Assembly (NCBI GenBank): GCA_036378735.1
Contig: DASUVX010000144.1
Location: forward strand, 72,380-136,379
Reading direction: 5' to 3'
DNA from: GCA-003244245 sp036378735
GTDB lineage: Bacteria; Actinomycetota; Actinomycetes; Mycobacteriales; Pseudonocardiaceae
DNA length: 64,000 nucleotides
The position numbers were made by a program, and so were the translations under genes. Each line of letters begins with the position of its first letter. Positions within the stretch are counted from its first letter, which is position 1. Shown in pieces: positions 45,035 through 53,026 of the stretch. The notes under the pieces are model-generated. The model saw only the letters and a program-made list of their open reading frames with translations. It was not told the origin of the DNA and searched no databases.

Positions 45035-45768
45035 CCGACCGAGAGCGAGCGGGCACCGACGCCCGGCGTAATCTCGGCCTCGTGACCGTCGCCACCCAGT
45101 CGTGCCGGGCCACTACAGCGCCGGTTGAGGTTCATTACCTCGGCACTGTTGACTACCACCGTGCCTGGGCGCTGCAGCGAGAGCTGGCAGCCGCCAATGC
45201 GGAGGGCACCGGACCCGATGTGCTGCTGCTACTCGAGCACCCCTCGGTGTACACCGCGGGCCGGCGGACGACGGCTGCCGAGCGGCCCAGCGACGGCACG
45301 CCGGTGATCGACGTCGATCGCGGCGGTAAGATCACGTGGCACGGGCCGGGGCAGCTCGTCGGCTATCCCTTGCTCAGGCTGGCCGAGCCGTTCGACGTCA
45401 TCGACTATGTTCGGCGCCTAGAGCAGGCGCTGATCGCCGCGTGCACCAGGTGCGGTGTAGGCGCCGGGCGGATCGCGGGGCGGTCAGGAGTGTGGCTGGC
45501 GGCGGACTCCGGCACCGGACGCCCCGAACGCAAGATCGCTGCAATCGGGGTCCGGATCAGCCGGGGTGTGACCACGCACGGCTTCGCGCTCAACTGCCAG
45601 CCGGACCTCACCGCCTTCGACCGCATCGTGCCCTGTGGCATCACCGATGCCGGCGTGACATCGCTGACCGCCGAGCTGGGCCGGCCGGTGTCCGTGGCGC
45701 AGGTGCTGCCCGACGTGCAGCAGGCCGTCCTCGACGCCATCGACGGCAACCTGCCGGTGAGCGCGTGA
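45031..45768 (+). CDS. lipB: Octanoyl-ACP:protein octanoyltransferase
   Basis: 245 aa. LEHPSVYTAGRRT, GGKITWHGPGQLVGYP, KIAAIGVRISRGVTTHGFALN with the active-site Lys, and VPCGITDAGVTSL with the active Cys define LipB. It transfers octanoate from ACP to E2 and H proteins. GTG 45031 overlaps the preceding stop; an internal GTG 45082 would shorten a non-conserved 17-residue N-terminus and is equally possible. Confidence 0.94.
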   Translation: MTDRERAGTDARRNLGLVTVATQSCRATTAPVEVHYLGTVDYHRAWALQRELAAANAEGTGPDVLLLLEHPSVYTAGRRTTAAERPSDGTPVIDVDRGGKITWHGPGQLVGYPLLRLAEPFDVIDYVRRLEQALIAACTRCGVGAGRIAGRSGVWLAADSGTGRPERKIAAIGVRISRGVTTHGFALNCQPDLTAFDRIVPCGITDAGVTSLTAELGRPVSVAQVLPDVQQAVLDAIDGNLPVSA

Positions 45769-45866
45769 GCCGATGGACCGAGGCGTCCGCCTGCAACGAG
45801 CACACCGCCCGGCTGCTCTGGGAACGCACCGCGCAGCTGACCGGTGTGGCGCCGGATCCCGCGTAG
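45765..45866 (+). pseudogene. 33-codon remnant resembling an SDR C-terminal tail
   Basis: The frame starts GTG in a GTGA overlap with the lipB stop and ends at TAG: SRWTEASACNEHTARLLWER then TAQLTGVAPDPA. The pattern LLWERTAQLTGV resembles the last residues of short-chain dehydrogenases of the protochlorophyllide reductase-like group (xLWxxSxELTGV). No Rossmann motif remains. It may be the leftover of a deleted gene between lipB and lipA, or an unrelated microprotein. Confidence 0.4.
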
Positions 45867-45876
45867 GGTGGCGTTC

Positions 45877-46887
45877 GTGAGCACGCCCGCATCCGGGCCA
45901 GGCGGCCGCAAGCTGCTTCGTCTGGAGGTCCGCAACAGCCGAACGCCCATCGAGCGCAAACCTCCGTGGATCCGGACCAGGGCCACCATGGGACCGTCGT
46001 TTCGCGCGCTCAAGGGACTGGTGCGGCGGGAGGGTCTGCACACCGTCTGCGAGGCGGCGGGCTGCCCCAATATCTACGAATGCTGGGAGGACCGCGAGGC
46101 GACCTTCCTGATCGGCGGCGACCAGTGCACCCGGCGCTGCGACTTTTGCCAGATCGACACCGGTCGACCCGCCGCGCTGGACCGCGACGAGCCACGGCGG
46201 GTCGCCGAAGCGGTGCAGGCGATGGGGCTGCGCTACGCCACCGTCACCGGGGTGGCCCGCGATGATCTGCCCGACGGCGGCGCCTGGCTGTACGCCGAGA
46301 CCGTACGGCAGATACATCTCCTGAACCCGGGCACCGGGGTGGAGCTGCTCATCCCGGACTTCAACGGCAGTCCCAAGCTGCTCGGCGAGGTATTCGAGGC
46401 GACACCCGAGGTGCTGGCGCACAACTTGGAGACGGTGCCCCGCATCTTCAAGCGGATCCGGCCGGCGTTCCGGTACGAGCGGTCGCTGGACGTCCTACGA
46501 GCAGCCCGTGACACGGGACTGATCACAAAGTCGAACCTGATTCTGGGCATGGGTGAGCAACCCGACGAGGTCACCGCCGCGATGGCCGACCTGCACGCCG
46601 CGGGATGCGAGCTGCTGACACTCACTCAGTACCTGCGCCCGTCGGCGCGACACCATCCGGTGGCTCGGTGGGTCACCCCCCAAGAGTTCGTCGAGCATGC
46701 CCGTGTAGCCGAGCTCATGGGGTTCTCCGGCGTGATGGCCGGACCGCTGGTCCGGTCCTCTTACCGGGCCGGACGGCTGTATGCCGTGGCCGTCGCGCGG
46801 CGCGGCGGACCGTTATCCGAGCACCTCGCAAAGTTGGCTGCGGCCGGCCCAGCCGCTCAGGAGGCTAGTCACCTAGTGGCCCGCTGA
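45877..46887 (+). CDS. lipA: Lipoyl synthase (radical SAM)
   Basis: 336 aa. CEAAGCPNIYEC holds the auxiliary 4Fe-4S cluster and CTRRCDFC (CxxxCxxC) the radical SAM cluster; the C-terminal RSSYRAG carries the conserved Ser ligand. It inserts two sulfurs into protein-bound octanoyl groups made by LipB. GTG 45877 lies 7 nt after TAGGGT (45864-45869), suggesting its own leaderless promoter after lipB. Confidence 0.95.
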   Translation: MSTPASGPGGRKLLRLEVRNSRTPIERKPPWIRTRATMGPSFRALKGLVRREGLHTVCEAAGCPNIYECWEDREATFLIGGDQCTRRCDFCQIDTGRPAALDRDEPRRVAEAVQAMGLRYATVTGVARDDLPDGGAWLYAETVRQIHLLNPGTGVELLIPDFNGSPKLLGEVFEATPEVLAHNLETVPRIFKRIRPAFRYERSLDVLRAARDTGLITKSNLILGMGEQPDEVTAAMADLHAAGCELLTLTQYLRPSARHHPVARWVTPQEFVEHARVAELMGFSGVMAGPLVRSSYRAGRLYAVAVARRGGPLSEHLAKLAAAGPAAQEASHLVAR

Positions 46888-46954
46888 TCCCCCTGATAAT
46901 CGGACGCTGACCAGGGCGGTCCGCCACGGATAATCCGCACGTATCCTATGAGCC

Positions 46955-47710
46955 ATGCCCGCCAAACCGCCTCCCAAGCCTGCCTCCGGCACTAAGGACA
47001 AAGCGGCCGCGAAGGCCGCCCAGCAAGAGCGCCGCGCCGCCGCTAAGCAGCGCCGAGCGCAGGTTCTCGAAGCGTTCAATATCCAGCGCCGGGAGGATAA
47101 GGCGCTGCTGCCGTTGATGATCGGCGTTTTGCTGGGGATCACCGCGGTGGTGTTCGGGGCGGGTTTCCTGTTCGGTGAACAATGGTTCGCCCTGCCGCTG
47201 GGCGTCATACTCGGCGTACTGGCGGCCATAATGATCTTCGGTCGGCGGGTTCAACGCAATGTCTTCGCCAAGGCCGAAGGCCAGCCGGGCGCCGCGGCAT
47301 GGGCACTGGAGAATCTGCGCGGTGGGTGGAAGGTCACGCCGGCCGTGGCGGGCACCACGCAATTGGACGCCGTGCACCGGGTCGTTGGGCGCCCCGGAGT
47401 GGTGTTGGTGGCAGAGGGTGCCCCGCATCGGCTCAAGCCGCTGCTGGCGCAGGAAAAGAAGCGGGTATCGCGGCTGGTCGGCGACACCCCGATCTACGAC
47501 GTCACGGTGGGCAACGGGGAAGGCCAGGTGCCGCTGGCCAAACTCCCCCGGCATCTGGCAAAACTCCCCCGCAACATCACTGCCGCGCAGATTGACGGGC
47601 TGGAGAGCAAGCTGGCCATACTGAGCACCCGCGCCACCGCGATACCCAAGGGTCCCCTCCCCCAGGGCGCCAAAATGCGCAACTTCCAACGCGCCACCCG
47701 CCGCCGCTGA
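46955..47710 (+). CDS. DUF4191 membrane protein, Rv2219-type
   Basis: 251 aa: a Lys/Ala-rich cytoplasmic N-terminus, two transmembrane helices (about 53-73 and 77-97) and a C-terminal domain of about 150 residues. The family is conserved next to lipA in Mycobacteriales; function unknown. TATCCT (46942-46947) ends 7 nt before ATG 46955, again a leaderless layout. Followed by a 24 bp perfect hairpin and a convergent RDD gene. Confidence 0.9.
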   Translation: MPAKPPPKPASGTKDKAAAKAAQQERRAAAKQRRAQVLEAFNIQRREDKALLPLMIGVLLGITAVVFGAGFLFGEQWFALPLGVILGVLAAIMIFGRRVQRNVFAKAEGQPGAAAWALENLRGGWKVTPAVAGTTQLDAVHRVVGRPGVVLVAEGAPHRLKPLLAQEKKRVSRLVGDTPIYDVTVGNGEGQVPLAKLPRHLAKLPRNITAAQIDGLESKLAILSTRATAIPKGPLPQGAKMRNFQRATRRR

Positions 47711-47733
47711 CCCCCATCCCGCTCTTATCCCTC

Positions 47734-47801
47734 ACCCCGACATGGAGACATATCGGGGTGGTCCGACGCCTACCGAGCCCGATATGTCTCCATGTCGGGG
47801 T
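47734..47801. terminator. ATGTCTCC-family hairpin, copy 2
   Basis: Perfect 24 bp arms at 47734-47757 and 47778-47801 around a 20 nt loop, between convergent DUF4191 and RDD genes; it ends 3 nt from the RDD stop codon. The core CGACATGGAGACATA matches CGATATGGAGACATA at 34148-34162 with one change, and the change is compensated in both arms. Probably a bidirectional 3' end element. Confidence 0.9.
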
Positions 47802-47804
47802 CGG

Positions 47805-48266
47805 TTAGCGGGTTCGGAGCACGATGGTGCCCGCGGCACGGTCGTGCAGCCCGCGGCCGTCGGTGTTGTAGACCACCGGGGGAATGAGCAAGCACAGCAG
47901 CACTGTGCGGATCACCGCGGCAGCGAAACCGGCGCGCCGGCCGTCCAGTAGCGCGACCCGGAGACCCGCCACGGCATGCCCTATGGTGCGGCCCGCGACT
48001 CCTACCGAGACCACCGTGATGGCGGCGAACAGCACCAGCGCCGAGAACGCCGGGTTTCTGGTGAGCAGTTGGGCAGCCACCGAGCACGGCAGCCAGTCGA
48101 TGACGATGGCCAGGATCCGGAGACCGAAACCACCCGCGGAGCCTGGTCCGTGCTCGGGCAGGCCGAGTCGCTGACCGGGATAGTCCTGCCCACCAGCGCC
48201 GACTGGTGGGTCCTCATCAGGCTGTTCGGGACGGCCGGCCAGCCAGGTTTGGGTCCATCTGCTCAC
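47805..48266 (-). CDS. RDD family membrane protein (Rv2219A-type)
   Basis: 153 aa. Hydrophilic N-terminus, then LRILAIVIDWLPCSVAAQLL with the RDD-family Arg/Asp pattern in the first helix, and two more helices (about 80-102 and 118-137). RDD proteins are putative transporters; nothing more specific can be said. GTG 48266 (SRWTQTWLAG). Divergent from glnA1, so the GlnR box at 48316-48353 also lies upstream of this gene. Confidence 0.85.
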   Translation of the reverse strand: MSRWTQTWLAGRPEQPDEDPPVGAGGQDYPGQRLGLPEHGPGSAGGFGLRILAIVIDWLPCSVAAQLLTRNPAFSALVLFAAITVVSVGVAGRTIGHAVAGLRVALLDGRRAGFAAAVIRTVLLCLLIPPVVYNTDGRGLHDRAAGTIVLRTR

Positions 48267-48315
48267 TCGACTAGGTTATGCCGCCGGCAGGCTAGCCTCG
48301 CCCATCACCAGCCCT

Positions 48316-48353
48316 TTAACCTTGGCGAAACATCCGGGTGACGGTGGCGCAAC
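48316..48353 (+). promoter_or_regulatory. Tandem GlnR box upstream of glnA1
   Basis: The sequence reads TTAAC-n6-GAAAC-n6-GTGAC-n6-GCAAC, the full two-site GlnR pattern gTnAC-n6-GAAAC repeated once with all spacers exactly 6 nt. It lies 80-117 nt before the glnA1 start. GlnR activates or represses glnA in response to nitrogen limitation in Actinobacteria, so nitrogen control of glnA1 is expected. Match by eye; half-site one is the weakest. Confidence 0.75.
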
Positions 48354-48432
48354 ATCGCCCTCTTAGGTTCGCCGCAGCGACGTGACCGATCACGCCGGTC
48401 CATAGCACAGCGCACGAAGGAGTGAACGTACA

Positions 48433-49857
48433 GTGTTCTCCAACCCCGATGAGGTCCTGCGCTTCATCGCCGACGAGGGCGTCGAGTTCGTCGATGTCCG
48501 GTTCTGCGACCTGCCGGGCATCATGCAGCACTTCACAGTTCCGGGGGAATACTTCGACGCAGACGTCATCGAGGAGGGTCTGGCCTTCGACGGCTCGTCG
48601 GTGCGCGGTTTCCAGTCGATCCACGAGTCGGACATGCAGTTGCTTCCCGACCTCGCCACGGCACGGATCGATCCGTTCCGGGTGCAGAAGACGCTGAACA
48701 TCAACTTTTTTGTGCACGACCCGCTCACCCGCGAGCCCTACAGCCGCGACCCCCGTAACGTGGCGCGTAAGGCCGAGGAGTTCCTGGCCTCCACCGGCGT
48801 TGCCGATACGGCGTACTTCGGTCCCGAGGCCGAGTTCTACTGCTTTGACTCGGTTCGGTTCGACACCACACCCAACAGCGCGTTCCACGAGATCGACTCG
48901 GTCGCCGGCTGGTGGAACACCGGCGCTGAGGAGGACGGCCGAAACCAGAGTTACAAGGTCAACTACAAGAGCGGGTACTTCCCGGTGCCGCCGACCGACC
49001 ATTTCGCCGATCTGCGTAACGCCATGGTGACGAACCTGATCAGGTGCGGCCTCACGATAGAGAAAGCGCACCACGAGGTAGGCACCGCGGGTCAGGCGGA
49101 GATCAACTACAGGTACAACACCCTGCTGCACGCAGCCGACGACCACCAGCTCTACAAGTACATCGTGAAGAACACCGCATGGGCGGCCGGGCGGACCGTG
49201 ACGTTCATGCCCAAGCCACTGTTCGGCGACAACGGGTCCGGAATGCACACCCACCAGTCGCTGTGGCTGGACGGTAGACCGCTGTTCCACGACGAGTCCG
49301 GCTACGGCGGGCTGTCCGACATCGGCCGGCACTACATCGGTGGCATTTTGCACCATGCCCCGTCGCTACTGGCCTTCACCAACCCGACGGTGAACTCTTA
49401 CCACCGCCTGGTGCCGGGGTTCGAAGCGCCGGTGAACCTGGTCTACTCGCAGCGCAATCGCTCGGCCTGCATCCGTATCCCGATCACGGGCAACAATCCG
49501 AAGGCCAAGCGCATCGAGTTCAGGTGTCCGGACGCCTCGGGTAACCCCTACCTGTCGTTCTCCGCGATGATGATGGCGGGGCTGGACGGGATCAAGAACG
49601 CCTACGAGCCGCCCGCGCCGATCGACAAGGACCTCTACGAGCTGCCCCCCGAGGAGGCCAAGGACGTCGCACAGGTCCCGGCCAGCTTGGGCGCGGTGAT
49701 CGACCGCCTCGAATCCGATCACGACTACCTGCTCGAAGGTGGCGTCTTCACCCCGGATCTCATCGAGACCTGGATCGCCCTCAAGCGCGAAAACGAGATT
49801 GACCCACTACGCCTGCGTCCTCACCCGTTCGAATTCTCCCTCTACTACGACGTCTGA
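48433..49857 (+). CDS. glnA: Glutamine synthetase type I, adenylylatable
   Basis: 474 aa GSI-beta. FDGSSVRGFQSIHESDM, GPEAEFYCFD, NGSGMHTHQSLW, the RIPITGNNPKAKRIEFRCPD segment and KDLYELPPEE with adenylylation Tyr402 are present. Makes glutamine from glutamate, ammonia and ATP. The Tyr makes it a target of GlnE encoded at 53-56 kb. GTG 48433 has GAAGGAG upstream, and a GlnR box lies in the promoter region. Confidence 0.97.
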   Translation: MFSNPDEVLRFIADEGVEFVDVRFCDLPGIMQHFTVPGEYFDADVIEEGLAFDGSSVRGFQSIHESDMQLLPDLATARIDPFRVQKTLNINFFVHDPLTREPYSRDPRNVARKAEEFLASTGVADTAYFGPEAEFYCFDSVRFDTTPNSAFHEIDSVAGWWNTGAEEDGRNQSYKVNYKSGYFPVPPTDHFADLRNAMVTNLIRCGLTIEKAHHEVGTAGQAEINYRYNTLLHAADDHQLYKYIVKNTAWAAGRTVTFMPKPLFGDNGSGMHTHQSLWLDGRPLFHDESGYGGLSDIGRHYIGGILHHAPSLLAFTNPTVNSYHRLVPGFEAPVNLVYSQRNRSACIRIPITGNNPKAKRIEFRCPDASGNPYLSFSAMMMAGLDGIKNAYEPPAPIDKDLYELPPEEAKDVAQVPASLGAVIDRLESDHDYLLEGGVFTPDLIETWIALKRENEIDPLRLRPHPFEFSLYYDV

Positions 49858-49922
49858 TCCGTACGGGCTCTCGAACAATACTGATTTTAAGGGCCCAATA
49901 GGCTCCACGCCCTGTGATCATG

Positions 49923-50042
49923 GAAGAGCAAGCTCTTCTGCTACATGCAGGACGGTGGCCAAAGAAATAATCTTGACCTCCGTCCTGCTTTATTTCTTTG
50001 GGTAACCCTGTACTGGCCACAGGGCTGCGGGTCGCTGCAGCC
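49923..50042 (+). ncRNA. Structured AT-rich element downstream of glnA1
   Basis: Within 120 nt are: palindrome GAAGAGC-AA-GCTCTTC (49923-49938); two interleaved perfect inverted repeats, GCAGGACGG/CCGTCCTGC (49947-49955/49980-49988) and CCAAAGAAATAA/TTATTTCTTTGG (49959-49970/49990-50001); CCCTGT-n7-ACAGGG (50006-50024); and GGCTGC-n8-GCAGCC (50023-50042). The core is far richer in A and T than its surroundings. It could be a 3' regulatory RNA, a switch between two hairpins, or a mobile-element remnant. Strand is assumed from glnA1. Confidence 0.45.
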
Positions 50043-50082
50043 ACGGGAGTGACTTGCACGGCCGCGGGGTAGTTTCTGCGCC

Positions 50083-50163
50083 ATGGGTGCATTGAGCTCG
50101 CCGGTGTTGCTGGTGCTATTCGTCGCGAGCGCCGGGGTGATCTGGATCGCCGGGGCTCGCCAC
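50083..50163 (+). pseudogene. N-terminal fragment of a cation antiporter-like gene
   Basis: ATG 50083 begins MGALSSPVLLVLFVASAGVI and continues WIAGAR, one hydrophobic helix typical of the first segment of Na+/Ca2+ antiporter-type proteins (LFxASAxVIWIAGxxLS). After about 27 residues the similarity stops, and the frame runs on through unrelated sequence into the antisense of the kinase gene. It looks like a deletion remnant. The identification rests on one helix. Confidence 0.4.
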
Positions 50164-50200
50164 CATCGGAAGCTAGTGTGTCATAGTTGGCCAAACAACG

Positions 50201-50217
50201 ATGCGGTATTGCCGCAT
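50201..50217 (-). terminator. Small hairpin after the second kinase gene
   Basis: ATGCGG-tattg-CCGCAT, 34 nt past the kinase stop codon on the minus strand, followed there by CGTTGTTT. Stem of 6 bp with a 5 nt loop and a modest T-rich tail; a plausible intrinsic terminator. Confidence 0.5.
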
Positions 50218-50250
50218 ACCGAGATCAACCCACCGGTGTGTTCAGCGACC

Positions 50251-51882
50251 TTATTTGGTCTGGCTGCTGCTCACCGTGGAGCTGCCTATTTTCCATAAAT
50301 CCCCGTCAGCGACGAGGCCGTAGCTAGTTCGCTCCTCTACTACCCTGCCGTCTTTGAAGAAATAGTCAATTGTCGCATCCACCACATGGCCTTGTTTCGC
50401 GACGACCTCAAAGACCGTGACCCGCTGCACAGGGTTCCAGAAGTCCTGATACCCGGTGAAGCCCCCAGCGTGGCTCTGCTGGTAGTCCGCGGTAAGCCGG
50501 TCCCAGGCCGCCGGCAAATCTGCCGGCACCAACGCGTAATAGTCCGTAATCGCCCTCGCCAGCTGCTCCGGCGTGTCCTGCGGACTACCCGGCACGGCGG
50601 TGGGCGTTACCGGCGTCGCGCTGCTCAATCCTGGTGGGGCGGGAAGGGCTTGCGGGCTCTGCGAAGGGCCCTCCGAGGTGCTCGTGGGGGCTACCTGTGT
50701 AGTGCTGCTTGGTTGTGGTGGAGCGGGAAGGGCTTGCGGGCTCTGCGAAGGGCCGCCCGACGTGGGGGCGTTGGCGCCGGTGGAGTTGCCATGACTGATC
50801 AACACGGCTACCAGGACTCCGGCAGCCAGCAGCACGACCGTCATGACACCGGTGAAAAGTTTCCGTCGCCCTGGCCACCCGGGGTGATTGCCCTCCGCCG
50901 GCGCTCGGCCTGCTGTGGCGTCTATCCCGGTAGGCCTCACCGGGGTGATCGTTTCCTCCGGCGGAGGCGCCTGGATGAGTGTCTGCTGCGCTCTTGGAAC
51001 CGGTTCGAAGGATCGGTCATGCGGGGGTGGCGGCGATGCGGGGGAGGACAGCTTTGCCTGGCGCCCCGCAAGGCTGTCGGCCAGTGCATCGCGGGCCTGT
51101 TGCATGGTGGGACGTCGTTCGGGATCGCGCTGCAACAGTCGCAACAGCACAGGGGTGAGCGGACCGGACCGTCTGGGCGGAATGATCTCGCCCGAGGCCA
51201 CCTGGTGCAGCAGGGCAATCGCGTTGGTGTTGACTCCGAACGGCGGCATGCCCTCCAGCGCGGTGTAAAGCGTGGCGCCCAAGGAGAACACGTCCGAGGA
51301 GTAGCTGGCACTTTGGCCCTGGGCGACCTCCGGAGCCAGGTAGGCCGGCGTCCCCGCCAGCATCCCCGTCGCGGTCACCGTGACATCACCCACGGCATGG
51401 GACACACCAAAGTCGGTGATCTTGACCGTGCCGTCGTCCGCGAGCAGCACGTTGCCCGGCTTGATGTCCCGGTGCACGATGCCTACCTTGTGCGCAGCGG
51501 CGAGCGCGGCGGCGATCTGGCTTCCGATGCTGGCAACTTCATCGGGCCGCAGCACACCTTGTGCGGACAGCACCGTTGCCAGGCTGCTGGATCGCAGGTA
51601 CTCCATCACCAGGCACGGTTGGCCCTCGTGCTCGACCACGTCGTAGACCGCGATCGCGTTCGGGTGCTGCAACCGGGCGGTGATACGCCCCTCCCGCATC
51701 GCCCGACGGCCGGCCTCCTCGGCGTCAACCTCGCTCAGCCTCAAGGGCAACAACAACTGCTTGAACGCGACAGTGCGGTGCAGGCGCTCGTCTTGCGCCT
51801 GCCACACCACCCCCATCGCCCCGCTGCCCAACCGAGAGACCAGGCGGTAGCGCCCAGCGATCAGCTCGCCCTCATCGCTCAC
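50251..51882 (-). CDS. Membrane Ser/Thr protein kinase with extracytoplasmic NTF2-like domain
   Basis: 543 aa. Kinase domain about 8-275 with GSGAMGVV, AFK lysine, HRDIKPGN, DFG and APE; Pro-rich linker; transmembrane helix at about 337-356 (LFTGVMTVVLLAAGVLVAVL); Ser/Pro/Thr-rich stalk with a duplicated GPSQSPQALPAPP unit; and a C-terminal domain ARAITDYYALVPADLPAAWD onward resembling NTF2-like extracellular sensors of actinobacterial kinases. GTG 51882 has GGAGGGTGGCA upstream; GTG 51888 is the alternative. Paralog of the kinase at the left edge. Confidence 0.92.
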   Translation of the reverse strand: MSDEGELIAGRYRLVSRLGSGAMGVVWQAQDERLHRTVAFKQLLLPLRLSEVDAEEAGRRAMREGRITARLQHPNAIAVYDVVEHEGQPCLVMEYLRSSSLATVLSAQGVLRPDEVASIGSQIAAALAAAHKVGIVHRDIKPGNVLLADDGTVKITDFGVSHAVGDVTVTATGMLAGTPAYLAPEVAQGQSASYSSDVFSLGATLYTALEGMPPFGVNTNAIALLHQVASGEIIPPRRSGPLTPVLLRLLQRDPERRPTMQQARDALADSLAGRQAKLSSPASPPPPHDRSFEPVPRAQQTLIQAPPPEETITPVRPTGIDATAGRAPAEGNHPGWPGRRKLFTGVMTVVLLAAGVLVAVLISHGNSTGANAPTSGGPSQSPQALPAPPQPSSTTQVAPTSTSEGPSQSPQALPAPPGLSSATPVTPTAVPGSPQDTPEQLARAITDYYALVPADLPAAWDRLTADYQQSHAGGFTGYQDFWNPVQRVTVFEVVAKQGHVVDATIDYFFKDGRVVEERTSYGLVADGDLWKIGSSTVSSSQTK

Positions 51883-52085
51883 TGCCACCCTCCGGGAAAC
51901 CGATGCGTGCGTACACGCGTAGTGCAGTGACCATCTCAGCCGACGTCATCCCCGGCGCTGACGCCGTCGCCTCACTGCACCCTACGACGCCCAGAAAAAC
52001 GGGGCAGATGCTGGAGTCTCCTTGGCCGACCCATCCTTACTGCTTCCCCAGCTCCAGCTCAGGGCGACCGGTTACGTTGGACAGC

Positions 52086-52997
52086 GTGAACGTACGGTGT
52101 GCCGTGGCGCCAGGTCCGCCCGCGCCGATCGTCGCCGACGCCATCCGCGCGGGGGGCGGCGTGGTCGTGGACGTCGCCGATGCCGAAGCACTGGTGTGGA
52201 TCGATTCCCTCGACGTCTCCGGGCTGAGCGCATTGTTGACGGTGGCGCACAACATACGGTGGGTGCAGTTGCCGTTCGCGGGTATAGACCGCTTCCGTCC
52301 GATCATCGACGACCAACTGGTCTGGACGAGCACCAAGGGGGCATACGCCCAACCCGTTGCCGAGCATGCCTTGGCCCTGGGACTCGCCGGGCTGCGTCAG
52401 CTGCCGGCCCGGGCCCGTGCACGGGAGTGGGGCGCGCCGTCAGGACGCCAGTTGGCGGGTGGGCGAGTCACCATCGTGGGCGGCGGGGGGATCACCAGAG
52501 CCCTGCTCGCGCTGCTGGCGCCGTTCGCGGTGGACGTCACCGTGGTACGCCGCCATCATGAACCTCTCAACGGCGCGGCGCGGGTGGTAGGCACCGACCG
52601 GCTGCATGATGCCTTGCCGGGCGCCGACCTCGTCGTGCTCGCCCTTGCCCTCACGCCCGAGACGGTCGGCATCATCGGCGCCCCAGAGCTCGAGCAGATG
52701 AACAGTCATGGGTGGCTGGTGAATGTGGCCCGCGGCGCCCACGTCGTCACCGACGACCTCGTCGCTGCCCTGCAGGCGCAGTCGATCGGTGGAGCAGCCC
52801 TCGACGTCACCGAACCCGAGCCCCTGCCGACCGGCCACCCGCTGTGGAACCTCGACAACTGCCTGATCACCCCGCACACTGCCAACACGTGGGAGATGGC
52901 CGAGCCCCTGTTCGCCGACCGAATCCGGTGCAATGTGGAACGGTTCGCAGCCAGACAGCCACTGCTCGGGCTGGTCAACCCTGCCCTCGGGTACTGA
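52086..52997 (+). CDS. D-isomer specific 2-hydroxyacid dehydrogenase
   Basis: 303 aa. The N-terminal substrate domain, GGRVTIVGGGGITRALLALL as NAD-binding motif, then NVARGAHVVTDDLVAAL with the catalytic Arg, ALDVTEPEPLPTGHPLW with the Glu, and ITPHTANT with the His. Substrate unknown; related proteins act on phosphoglycerate-like or hydroxypyruvate substrates. TACGTT (52073-52078) ends 7 nt before GTG 52086. The open frame upstream to 51903 is not conserved. Confidence 0.9.
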   Translation: MNVRCAVAPGPPAPIVADAIRAGGGVVVDVADAEALVWIDSLDVSGLSALLTVAHNIRWVQLPFAGIDRFRPIIDDQLVWTSTKGAYAQPVAEHALALGLAGLRQLPARARAREWGAPSGRQLAGGRVTIVGGGGITRALLALLAPFAVDVTVVRRHHEPLNGAARVVGTDRLHDALPGADLVVLALALTPETVGIIGAPELEQMNSHGWLVNVARGAHVVTDDLVAALQAQSIGGAALDVTEPEPLPTGHPLWNLDNCLITPHTANTWEMAEPLFADRIRCNVERFAARQPLLGLVNPALGY

Positions 52998-53026
52998 CTG
53001 ACGATGTCGGCAAGTCAGGCAGCCAG

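Noticed and set aside
49947..50001. A standard H-type pseudoknot
   Set aside because: Loops of 3 nt and 1 nt cannot span 12 bp and 9 bp stems, so both full stems cannot coexist; alternative hairpins are favoured.
50386..51930. Long plus-strand frame opposite the second kinase
   Set aside because: Its sequence is Arg/Gly-rich antisense of the kinase domain, a common GC-rich shadow frame; the kinase motifs lie on the minus strand.
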